DNA from: Aureobasidium sp. EXF-3400
Lineage: Eukaryota; Ascomycota; Dothideomycetes; Dothideales; Saccotheciaceae
NCBI GenBank assembly: GCA_024195585.1
Contig: SWBL01000157.1
Span: 1-64,000 of the forward strand
DNA: 64,000 nt
Direction: 5' to 3'
The notes under the pieces are model-generated. The model worked only from the letters and a program-made list of their open reading frames with translations. It was not told the DNA's origin and did no database searches. The position numbers and the translations under genes are program-made. Each line of letters opens with the position of its first letter. Position 1 is the stretch's first letter. This document shows, in pieces, positions 19,933 through 31,020 of this stretch.

Positions 19933-21783
19933 ATGTCCAACAATGCTCCACCGCAGCGCACGCCCAGGAGCAACACAAGCGCTGAGCGCGCGCGGTGCGA
20001 CAAGAGCTTGGAGAAAGAAGCAGCGACAAGATATACCCGGACCAGAGACAAGCGAGCTGCGGGACGTTTTGGAGCCCTCTGCGCTCTCGCTGTAACGGCC
20101 GCGACGCTTCCAACTACCCTGGCTCAGAGTTGCATTCCTTTGACAGACTCGTCCGAGTGTCGTGCTTTTAACACGGCCTCTATCTCAACCAACAGCGCCC
20201 TCACCGGCCTATTCCCATTCCTTGCCAGTGTCACCGACACCTCTTCTTTCGACACACAACTACAACAGTACATATCCAACGGCTTCATCCAACAAAGGTT
20301 TTCCGACTTGATCGGCTGCTCCACTTTCAACTCGTCAAACTCGTCCAACTACTATGCTCGCTACACCGCTAGTGTGCTCTGCAATGCCATTGTTCAAAAC
20401 TCCATCTCAGCCTGCGGCCTGACTGGAGATGCCACTCGACCATTGTGTGCCAACACTTGCGTAAGATATTTTCATGTTTGAAGCCTGACTCGTGGTTGCT
20501 GACTTTTATTGTAGGCTGAATATGCCGAGAGTGAGCAATCAATCACTGCAAGCGACATATGTGGCAACGCAAACTCGAATGCTATTAGCCAAATTCGTGC
20601 TGACTTCACCAACTGTGCACTACCTGCAAATTCGTTGTCTGGCTCATGCATTGCCGGTGTTACCAATGAACCGGACAATTGTGGCTTCTCTTCCAATCTG
20701 GTCAATCTCTGCTCTTACTGCGCTGCAAGTTCACCGAATGCCACTGACTCTTGCTGTGTCTTCTCCAATACCACAAATCGTTGCGACAATGTCGTCCTGC
20801 CCATAGTTGCAACCTCTTCTATGCAGCCTCTCTTCACTTCGACTTCGTCCGCTACCTCGTCAACTGCCACAAGGTCTCCATCTTCAACATCTTCTCCGAC
20901 CAGTCGGAAAAGCAAAGGACTTTCAGGTGGCGCAATTGCCGGCATTGTGATTGGGTCTTTGCTTGGTGTCTTTGTGCTACTTGCGCTCTTGATCCTAGCC
21001 TGCGTCTTTCTCCGTCGTCGTAAACAGGCTAGTCCAGCAACCAGTGTCTTCAACCAGCCTGTGAGATCGCGTCAAGGTGGACCATCTCCAGCCATGGCAT
21101 ACCGACACGACGGCGCTAGTAGGAGCCAAAACGACAGAATCGAAGCTCTTCCTGGTGGCCGGGTTGCACGTATGACAGCCTTGGAAGCTGTGTCGAGCGG
21201 ATCAGAACACAATACGCGCTCACCGACTGTCGCGCCTGATTCTAGCCCAGAAGCTCAAATGACACCACACTCGCGCACTGGTGGACTTGGTCCGCCTCCT
21301 AGGCGGAATGGCTCTTTATCCAGCGGTTCGCTTTTGGCGTTTGGTACCTACGACAGCCCTGCCCAGGATGGTGTCTCCTCACCAGAAGGCACTTCCGAAT
21401 CGGAACGACTCGATTTCTTCAAAGACTACTATTCGCAAGATGACATACATCCAGGTGATCTTGTATCGTCTTTGTGGGCCTACCAACCCCGTGCTGCTGA
21501 CGAGTTTGATCTTGAACGAGGTGATATGGTCAAAGTCGTTGGTATATGGGACGATGGCTGGGCCACAGGCGTACGTATCAGCATGCGTGCGGAAGACTGG
21601 GCAAGCAAGGGCAAGCAACAACGCGACAGCGGTATGAGCAGTGGCGAAGCAAGTCCCGAGGAATACGGTCCGGTGAAGGCCTTTCCACTGGTCTGTGTGT
21701 GTCTACCACAACACTGGCGCCGAACTATCGAAGGCGACTCGACCGATGTTGGCACAATGGACGAAAGGCCTAACAGCCCGTAG
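19933..21783 (+). CDS. Single-pass membrane protein with Cys-rich ectodomain and cytoplasmic SH3 domain
   Basis: Exons 19933-20460 and 20515-21783 (intron GTAAGA...GTAG) give 598 residues. Residues about 43-66 (RFGALCALAVTAATLPTTLAQ) look like a signal sequence, but it is preceded by about 40 basic, hydrophilic residues. Residues 67-280 are a secreted-type domain with many Cys (CIPLTDSSECRAF, CANTCAEYAESE, NLCSYCAAS, DSCCVFSN) and N-glycosylation sequons. A Ser/Thr-rich stalk leads to a transmembrane helix at about 316-340 (GIVIGSLLGVFVLLALLILACVF) followed by RRRK. The cytoplasmic tail has Pro/Ser-rich sequence and an SH3 domain at about 490-550 (LVSSLWAYQPRAADEFDLERGDMVKVVGIWDDGWATG). Similar fungal proteins are called SH3/Fus1-like; a role in cell-surface signalling or fusion is inference. 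Confidence 0.88.
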
Positions 21784-22295
21784 AACGAAGTTGTCCCTGT
21801 TTATTACGACTAACAAGCATACCCTCCAGAGCACATTCATGTCTCCTTTTTCGTTCTTCTTGATGTCTTCTTTACCCTTCAGCGCTATACCCACGACCTG
21901 TTTGAGTCGCATATTGTTAATCTTCTTGTTTGGCCTCGCTTCTACTGGTGGATTCTTTTCCCTTCTTCTTCAGCGCATTTATGTAGCAATGCTGTGGTCC
22001 TTCTGGATACGCTGTATGAAAATCTTTTATGGAGATCCTGACAAAGTACCGGTATCATCAATGGCCACAAAAACTATAAGCCTAGCGATGCGTGTTGTAA
22101 GGTCATCCTTTATGCAGGTGTTCACGTGGGGTTGATGGACGAATCACGCGATCCGGCCAGGCAACCTATAGTTCAGCCTGGGCGCTTTGTATGACTGTCT
22201 TCGCATTCTATAAGTGCATCAACGAAGAATGAGGGAAGGCACCATGACTGCGTTCGAGTTTGTCGTTGGAGTGTGTTCAAGTCAAGGAAGGCGCG
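21784..22295. other. Intergenic region
   Basis: 512 bp between tandem plus-strand genes. An open frame covers much of it but lacks domain content and continues directly from the upstream 3' UTR, so I do not call a gene. Confidence 0.45.
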
Positions 22296-24237
22296 ATGAA
22301 TCCATATCCCAGACGCTCAGATGTGAATCTGACTCAACAACCCAAATACACCCCATCAAATCATCAGACGAACATGGGAGATTCACCTCATGCCACACGC
22401 CATCATCGCAAACGCCGTTCTCCTAGGCATAAATCGTGGTATCAAGAGGGCGTGCCAATCAGTGTTCACATTGGCAACAGACGCTCGCCAGGCTATCACA
22501 GTTCGATCCAAGTCACCAGCGCAGATGGCAGTAGATTTGCCGCTCTAGTCCAAGAGACTTTGCGGATGAATCCACAAGATCCGCTGCTGATGTAGGTCCA
22601 GTCACCGTCTCACATTGTTCAGAACTAATCAATGCGCTTCAGTTCGTTCAATGGCTACCAACCGTGAGTCGAGTTACAATCCTGTATGATTCCAAACTGA
22701 CTTGTGTCCTTCAGCTGGCTTGAACAAGTCATCGCAACCTGTATTGATGATCGTTACGATGAACTCACCGACCTCAACAGGGCGCTACAGTTCGACGATA
22801 CCGTCAAGTTTCCGGAAAGAAGCAACAAGCGATCCACTCAGATACCATGGTCCTTCCTCGTGGATCAAATGAACGTGCCGGACGTATATTGGTGGACCTT
22901 TGGCAAGGAGCATCCAAGAGGCCGACCACAAGGCGTTGATGAAAGTCAGTATCCTTTCACGAGATGAGCCACTAATACAGATGCTGACATGGTCCTGTTG
23001 TTCCCACACAGTCGACGAGTATCGCTTCCGTATTGCTGCCTGGTGTTGCGGACGTGGCGCTTGTCGATTTGACCGAGAAGTCCCTGTGACTCTGGTTTTC
23101 ACACAGTCCAAGTTTCCTGCAGAGGACGTCATGCATGACCTGTTCTTCCCTTACTTCTATGAAGACGAAGAGTACGACATGCCACGCAGGGACGAGGAGT
23201 CTGTTTGCTGGACCTTTCTGAGACTGTACTGGCTTCTGAGTGACTGGCAGAATATCATCAGAGAGATTGAGAGGGAGCTAGAGGAAGCTGTATGTGTTCA
23301 GATATTTGCAGTAAAGCTGACTAGCTGACCTTTACGATACAGGAGCTCAACAGCCGTGGTAGAAAGTACCCTGTCAAAGTTCGTACGAGATTGGCGCACA
23401 AGCAGATTGACAGGATCTTTGAGCTATCTGAATACATGCGCTTTCACGCAAGATCCTTCAAGAAACTGCTCAAGTTGAGGGATACGATGCACAAATCTCC
23501 AGATGCTGGCATGGACCCAGTGTGGACTGAGATGGACGATGCCGTTGAAGATTTAGACCAATACTCTTACTACATGGACACTCTCAAGGAACGCTTCCTC
23601 AACCTGATTGAACTCGTTAGTTCACTTGTACCGGAACTCGAGGACGAAAGCTTACATCTCTGCAGGAGTTCAACATCGAGAACGCTAATCAATCTGACTA
23701 CTCACGCTTCTTGTCCATCCTCGCGGCTCTATACCTCCCAATCACGTATCTCACCGTGAGTATTACTTACAAGTCACTGTTTGTCAAGCATTCTGACATG
23801 GCATAGAGCATCTTTGGAATTTCCACTTTGACAGCACCAGCGATTTTGTGTCTGTACATCTCGATCCCGCTTTTGATCATCAGTCTCATCTTTACCATCT
23901 TCTTCCCATGGGCCATCCGACGCTTCCAGAGGTTGTGGTATCCGGTTGACAACAACAATGTCAAATTACCAAAGAGCAGCTTCACTATGCTGAGCGAGGA
24001 GCTGCCCGCCGTACGCAATGCTCTATTCGTTTTGTCCTAAAAGACTTGCTGACGTTTGAGATATAGAGCGCAGATGTACCTCGAGTCATTGCAATTCGGG
24101 ATCCGAGCTTGCCTCGCCAGCATGGAGCTCGCCATGGCCACCCCAAGCGCAGTAACAGCAAGCCTCGTTCCAAGTCGAGAAAGAGGTCATTGAGTGCTCG
24201 GGGAAGGCGACGTCTCGGTGTCGACGACAAGGTGTAA
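22296..24237 (+). CDS. CorA-like divalent-cation channel family protein
   Basis: Eight exons: 22296-22591, 22643-22663, 22715-22944, 23012-23289, 23343-23615, 23666-23755, 23807-24010 and 24067-24237, giving 520 residues. Introns are 50-67 nt with good signals. The second exon is only 21 nt yet is needed to keep the frame and gives FNGYQP. The N-terminal half is soluble and rich in aromatic and acidic residues (VPDVYWWTFGKEHPRG, DEYRFRIAAWCCGRG). A long helical stalk (MRFHARSFKKLLKLRDTMH ... YSYYMDTLKERFLNLIELEFNIENANQ) leads to two C-terminal membrane helices, YLPITYLTSIFGIS and ILCLYISIPLLIISLIFTIFFPW. This is the CorA architecture, but the usual GMN pore motif reads GIS. The tail is Arg/Lys/Ser-rich. 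The start is the least certain part; MGDSPHATRHH 26 codons on is an alternative. Confidence 0.8.
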
Positions 24238-25332
24238 AAGGGGGTTGACTCGGTTCTTCTTCTCTTTCTTCTCTTCAGCTGGGTGGAGCATAGACTTGTT
24301 CGAATCCCGCACCGACTTGCTTCTAGCACGCGACGCGGCAGACACGAAGTGGTGCCAGGCACAAGTCCTGGAGGGCTGAAGCGGCGCCACACGAACTACC
24401 CTGCATGGACTTTTGCAAAACTTACTCATGACCACCAATGTATAATTAGTTATTGCTAGATGCTAGAAGAAGTATTTGAGTTTGAAGAGGAGAAAAGAAG
24501 ATTTCACGTCTTGCGGTCGTCGTGAGGAGCAGCTGTGATAATTTCCACAGAGACGAAAGCCGCGATTTTGTCCGTGCGGACCGCGTGCAATCACCAAGTG
24601 CGACCATCATGGCACCACCACCTGGCAGGGCTGGTTTCGTAGAGTATGCAAACGTGGACCCCTTGCAATTGCTCTTTTTAGAAGTATCCAAATAAGAAAA
24701 GATGTGGTGGTAGCTTCTTGTGACAGGAGTGGAGAGTCAGGGCAAGACGAGAAATAGATTCTCTGCTTCAGCTTGAAACGATAGATTTGTTGCGTCTTTT
24801 CTTGAAGAGAGACAGGGCAAAAGTCCGTAGTTTGACAGGAAGAAAATAGATATGTGTTATTTTCGAGAGCGGTCTGTACTGTGTTTCGAGATAGTAAGAC
24901 GCAAGAGGGCACTTGATGTAGTGATACTAGATATCGAGAGGGAGAGTTTCAGCTATTTCTAAAGCCCAGGGTCAGGGTTGCGTTCGAGGGAATTGGTGAT
25001 GGATCTTCATCCTTTCGCAAGAGAACTCTCACAAGAGCAACGAAGAGAGAATAAGGAACGATCACAGGAAGAAACAAAGAGAGATAGAGTATGTTTGATA
25101 AAAATTGATTCTTTGATCTGAAATTCTGTGGTATCGAGAAAATGTAAATCTATAAATTATGAAAAAAGATAGAAAAGAAAAGGTAAAGACCATCTTCAGA
25201 CGCCCGCTTTGGTGGTTACATTTTTTGTAATACCACAACCGAATAAACATCAAATGATATCTTTGAGAAAAAAGACACAGGCGTTATATAGACAGAAAGG
25301 AAAAGAGTAAGTGAGGGATGGAAACCTCCGCT
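24238..25332. other. Convergent intergenic region
   Basis: 1.1 kb between the convergent CorA-like and glycosyltransferase genes, AT-rich towards 25,250. It presumably contains both 3' UTRs. No gene or RNA is supported. Confidence 0.45.
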
Positions 25333-28036
25333 CTACCATGAGAAAGTCATGAGAGCGGGGTTGAGAGCGATGGGCAACAGGAAATGCGATGCAACGACAG
25401 TGGCCATGGGCAAGATGGCAACGAAATCGGTGATCATCCAGTCGTAGGGGATGAAGTCGGCAGTGGCAAGAACGATCATGCCAACAACCGAAACAACACA
25501 GAAGGTAAGCGAGTACTTGAAGCTCTTGAGAACCTTGGGCACCTCGATGAAGAAGTTGGAGAACTCGGCTTCCTTTCCGGTGGCACCCCATGTCATGTCG
25601 ATTTCGAACATGTGAGCAAGAAGAGCCTGGGAAACGTGCAGAGACAGACCACCGAGGAAGATGGCAAGCATGAGAATCCACTTGAAGTTCTCGAAGAGGG
25701 CACCGAAGAAGGATCTGTCTCCGATACGGTAACGCATGATGGCGAGCGAAATGTTACCGAGACCGTTGAAGACAATGACGAGCGAGAACCAGACCTTCCA
25801 TGAGTCGAGGTAGTACTTATCGAGGTAACCGTTGAACCAACCCATGACGAAGTAGTTGACAGTGGTAAGAATCCAGGCGGCACCAATGGCGTAGTAGGTA
25901 CCGATGTATGAGACGATGGTGATCTTGGAGGTCATGCGGATGTTGGAGAACAGGAACTGGCGGAAGAGAGGAGTGAAGGGACCCTTGTAGAACCACATGC
26001 GCATGGGGTTGAAGAGAAGCTCGTTGCAACCGTAGGCGTATTTCTCCCAACGGGCCAGCTCGTCGTAGACGGTAAGCGACACACCCTCCTTGAAGCCTTC
26101 ACCAGCCCAGGCACCCATACGGATGATGTAGCCGTTACATTGGAGACGAAGAGACATATCGAAGTCCTCAGACACGTGAGACTCGGACCAGAACTTCTCG
26201 TAACCGTCCTCATCGAAGTAAGAAACCTGTTGGATGGCAGCCCAGCGGAGAATGGCGTTGTGACCGACGAAGGGAGCGACATCACCGTTGGAGACGGTGT
26301 AACGAATGGCAGTGTAGATGAGGTTGGTGAAGAAGGTGATACCGTTCTCGAAGTAGGTGTGGACGACCTGCATGACACCGGAGCTGAATTGCATGATACC
26401 AACTTCGGGACCCTGCTCCATCTCGGAGGCAGCATCGAGAAGACAGTCGGCAGGGACACGAGTGTCGGAGTCAATGAGAAGGATGTAGTCACCGATACGG
26501 ATGTTACCATCAGCCCAGGCGCGACCGTGCTCCTCGAGAACCTCGCTGAGGCAGCGCTCGTAAGCTTGAGCCTCGTCAGCCTGAGTCCAATCGTTACCGC
26601 GGTTGATCTGGAGAAGCTTCTCCTCGACATTGCATGAGACCATGAGACCGAAGTTCATGTTGGAAGCCTTCTTGAACTTTCCGCGACGAACGAAACCCTC
26701 AGAACCGTGCTTGGGACGGGCAGTCCAACCAATGCTGTTGTCGGCGTAGAACTCGATTCTGGCCTCACGCTCCTCCTCGTCGAGAAGCTGAAGACCGTCA
26801 TCGTTGATGAAGATGTTGGCGGAACCACCCTGAAGTTCGTAGGTGGAGATAGCCTGCTTGATGGACTTGACGGTGGGGGCAATGACGGATGCGAGACCCT
26901 CCTTGTAGACAGGACACTGGATGGTGACGTGAGGAAGGTTGCGACCCTGGATGCGGCGGGGAAGCAGAGCAGAGTAGAAGCGAGAGTTCATGGTCATCTG
27001 GCGGACGGGACCGATCATCTGAGCGATACAACCGACGATGACCTGGGCGAAGAAGAGGGTGAAGAAGATCTGGACGGGAGAGAGGGCGACGAAGGCGATA
27101 CGAGTGTAGCTGCCATCGACCTTGACCTCGATAGCCAGTTGTCGGTAACCAGCTCCAAGAAGAGCGATAATGATGATGAGGGTGATGGAGACGAGGACGG
27201 TGTTCATGAGATGTGTTGGGCGATTCTCGGGAAGAACCTCACCACTCTCGGCATCGATCTCCTCCTCGACGACACCAGGGCCCTTCTTGGCCGCAGGCTC
27301 GTCGGTAACCTCTTCAGGCTCGCCAGTCTTCCAGACGAGCTCCATGAGCTCACCCTCGATCAACTTGGCACGGTTGACAAGGTTGTTGGCATCATCGTCC
27401 CAGACAACAAGAAGTGCCTCGGAGGCGATGAAGGCAGCGAACTGATGCTTGCGGGCTCTGGGAAGGTCTTCCATGGTGGGAAGAATCTGAACTCTGAGAC
27501 CGTTCATGAGCGGCACGTCGACAGCGTCGGGTGACCAGGCGAGGAAAGTCTTGATGATACGGGAGTTGACAGTCATGGCGCACTGAATAATGATTAGACA
27601 GGATCTGGTAGGTATGAGAATGAGGTTTGCTTACCGGCACATTGAGTGCTGCACATGCCATGGCGAAAGTAGATGTGCTGAGGGAAGGAGGGCAAGCAAG
27701 GTAGCTTCCCTTGAACTTCCTTAGAAGAACACCCTCAACCTCACCACTGCCATCGCCAACCCATAGTCTGGCACATTGTTGTTGGAAGAGGTAGTTGACC
27801 ATGACCTCGTGCTTGATGTCGTCCATGAATCCTGATCTTGTTGAAGGTGCAATGGATGCACCAGAAGAGAGGAGACCATTTCTGGGTGTCGACAGGCCTG
27901 AATGTGTTTGGCTGGCGAATGCTGGTGTAGGAGGGGCGAGAGGCTTCTCGGAGATCTCGCTCATCTCGTTGGCAGGGACTTCGGGCTTCTTCTCTGCATC
28001 ACCCTTGCCAGCCTTGAAGTAGTTCTTGAGACCCAT
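25333..28036 (-). CDS. Polytopic family-2 glycosyltransferase (fungal GT2, hyphal-growth type)
   Basis: Exons 27635-28036 and 25333-27582 (intron GTAAGC...TCAG) give 883 residues. The N-terminal 130 residues are soluble; membrane helices lie at about 260-282 and 295-321. The GT-A catalytic domain follows with CPVYKEGL, a D-D pair near 395-396 (FINDDG), D-S-D at 505-507 (LLIDSDTRVP), and SEDFDMSLRLQ near 605-615. An E-x-x-R-W block sits near 642-646, where processive synthases have Q-x-x-R-W. Several further helices close the C-terminus. It resembles the conserved fungal GT2 described in Zymoseptoria tritici (ZtGT2), needed for hyphal extension on solid surfaces, and more distantly the mixed-linkage glucan synthases Tft1/CelA. 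The donor is probably UDP-glucose and the product a beta-glucan, both inferred. A GH16 gene lies 3 kb upstream on the same strand. Codon bias is strong, suggesting high expression. Confidence 0.88.
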
Positions 28037-31020
28037 GATGGGTTATGGTCTACGATAGACCGTGTGTAGAAACGAGTGTCAAGCAATATACTAAAGTGCA
28101 GATCCGGGGGGAGGGGATCGTTGTTGGTAGTGCAAGAAACTCTTGATAGAGATAGCGAGTAGTGGTTGTGTATTAAAGAGAGAATGAGGAAGAGAAGGGA
28201 AGAGCTAGGAGGAAAGGCTGGTGTATATGAAAGGCACGAACAGACCTCGACCCGGAGACTGGATACATGATAAAGCTGAAAGGCGTTGAACGCAGACGGA
28301 AACGGTAGTGCACTACTGTATTCGGTCCAAATGCTATTCTGACACAGAACACACCTGGCGGACACGCCGTGGACCGTGGGAGACAGCTCTGCGGGTCTGG
28401 AATCCAGCACTCAACGAGCACGCTGTGGCTTCGGTTAGTTCCAAGGTCAGAGCACTTGGGCTGAATGCGGATATGAGTTGGCATCGCGCTTATCGAACGG
28501 CGCCGAGTCAAGAAACGGCAACTGAGACAGTTGGCGGACCATGATCGACCTCGTGCTAAAGAAGCCGTGCGTAGCGAGCACTAACTCGAGTCGACGGCCG
28601 AAACGGGCAGGCGCGCCAATATTCGCTGCCGTAGTGGGCAATTGGTGTGCAGGTATGTATAAGATCGTGGTCCAGTATTGCTATGCTATCGTCATCCATG
28701 TTTTTGTTGATGACCGCGGACGATATCCATGATCGCATTGCATGTACCTATGTTGCATGCGAAAAGTCCTTTTCTTAGAAGCCTGAGCCGTTGTTTTTCG
28801 TCAAGGTTCTGTCACGCTGCAAGGTACACTCAGGCCTCTGCCGCAAAGTCGCTACGTACTAGTTACCTGCCCAGGTACGAGTGCCTTGCAGCAGAAGGAT
28901 TCGCTTGCTCGAACCATTCCGTCACATCCTTGATCAGCTTGTTGTTCACGCATCCAGGCCTATCGATCTTCGGCGCGTAGGTGCGAGACATGCTGTTCAG
29001 CCCTTGGCACCGAAGAGCAACAGGCATTCTTCTGGAAGCGCAAAAATGTCTCTGATTTGTTTTTTTGGGTTTTTGCGATTATCGGAAATCTCAACCGTTA
29101 AGGGCCGTAAGAAACTTTGAAAGAGACTTGGAGATGGCGTGCGGGAAGCGCACGAGCCTAACGCATGAGGCCGGCCGTTACTAAATCCATCTGCCAAGTC
29201 CTCGAAGAAGAAGGTTCGGCTGTGACCTCAACCTCAACTCACCTGTTCGCTGCGTGCTGGAAGCATGTAACCATCCGTCCGGCCCCTTCAACGTGCATAC
29301 AACTCTAACTTGGATCTCGATATTCGCAAGCTCATTCTTCCTAGCTGCTGATATAGCCTTCTTGTGCCGCTTCATCCTAATGTTTACCACTCGGTGTGCC
29401 GCTCCGCCATGGCGCCCAACCTGAGCAAAGCTCCAGCGCGCAAATCTTGCTGGAAATTGCGTTCTTGATCTTCAGCTTTCATTTATTTGCAATCGAAATC
29501 GCTGTGCGTCAGGATCCCAGATCTGTCGCTTTGGCTGTTCCGCTGCTGCTGCTGTCTGATTACTATTTTGCCCCAATATACTTCGATCCGAGATAGTGGA
29601 AAAGCTTGCAAGTTCATACCACTTGCCGCTGCTGTAAGTTTGGTCAAGCGGCTCACCCGCGGCGGATCCGCCTTCGGTTAACAGTTTTTTCATGTGCCAA
29701 GTGCTTCCATGCTGCAGTCCATCCTTGATTTCTGCAGTTGCTGAGAAAATATCTTCTCTCAATGGAAATCGTGCATGGGTAGAGACAGCATGGTTGAGGT
29801 ACTTGTCCCCAGTACTCCACCACTTCCTTGCATACACTTTCAATACCAATACAAATCAATGCGGAAGAGACGACCATCTCGGGTCAGTGCTTCCTATGGT
29901 GCAAGATTCCGCAGCAGATCCCCCATGGCCCAAGAGCGAATGATTCCAGACAGCACATCACGTCTCCAGATTCTCGGCCTCGAGCTGAACTTGCAGATCA
30001 TCCCACATCATAACGACTATCTCGCCGTTATCTTTTATACGAGGCTGATAGGCCATGGCTGGCCGTCAGCACAGCCTTTTACTCAAAATGCGCCTTAGCG
30101 TCAGCAGAATGCAGCTGTAAGTTAGCTGAATGTGCATTCAAGGGATGGGATCCATATTCAGCTTCTGCCTATCTGAACCCTGACTTTCGTACGAGAGGTT
30201 TAGTGGCTTGCCGACGAAGCTTTGTCGTTCACCATCATAGTAGAAAAAGCTAGCTCGCTGCGCGTGTGGCGTGAAGTTTGAACGCGAGAAGCTCTTTGCA
30301 ACTCGCAACAGAAAATTGAAACCACACCTGAACTGTAATAAGTTGAGACAATTGTGTGAGACTAGTAGATATCCCATCATCCCAACGTCACGGGTTTCAC
30401 CTCCCTTCATCGTTGCCCTCGACCCTACTCACTGCCGGACGGTTTTGACGGCCCCCCCGTTTGACTGAGATCCTGCCTCTTTTTTCAAGCAACGGTTTAC
30501 CCAGCCTCGTCACGTCTTGTCACGTTTTGTGTAGCAGAAGGATGTTTTAGAGAAGACGTTGCTATCACCAGTTGTATCAGAGATCCTGCCCTCGTGTCCT
30601 CCGAAGATTCACTGCCCGTTCAACTGGTTGTCAAACGTTTCCCGCCCTTCGACGTTTTTGTCCCAGCCTTGCCGACCAAACCCGGCAGTCGACAGTGGCA
30701 ACAAACGTCGAAGGAACCTGTCTAGACGATTCTATCCAACGCATCTATCAAGGTCGGTATTGAGAGAACGAGGTCACACGGACAAGTATAGTCAGTGGCT
30801 AGTATTGGCAGGTGAAGAAAACATGCAAAGACCACGCAGTTGTTACGATTGTAGAATGGAAGCAAATGTTTGTAGAAATTATAATGATGATTCTTGTCTA
30901 TATGAAAAAATTCGTGTCGTCACCCTTTGTGGTGAATCAAAGCGGACCAAAACTCCGAGGTATCGCAATCCGAAAGACATGATAAAAAACAAATCGCTAT
31001 CAAGACGAAAAAGATACAAT
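28037..31020. other. Long intergenic region upstream of GT2
   Basis: About 3 kb, the longest gene-free interval here. It should hold the GT2 promoter (its 5' UTR side has CT-rich sequence on the minus strand near 28100-28250) and the GH16 3' UTR. No supported protein gene, tRNA or mobile element. Several short open frames exist on both strands without domain content. Confidence 0.45.

Noticed and set aside
21695..22135. 146-codon frame downstream of the SH3 protein
   Set aside because: It starts inside the SH3 gene in another frame and continues through its 3' UTR; hydrophobic bits are not arranged like a membrane protein.
26707..27534. 275-codon plus-strand frame opposite GT2
   Set aside because: Antisense shadow of a codon-biased gene; Asp/Leu/Gly/Val-rich with no family similarity.
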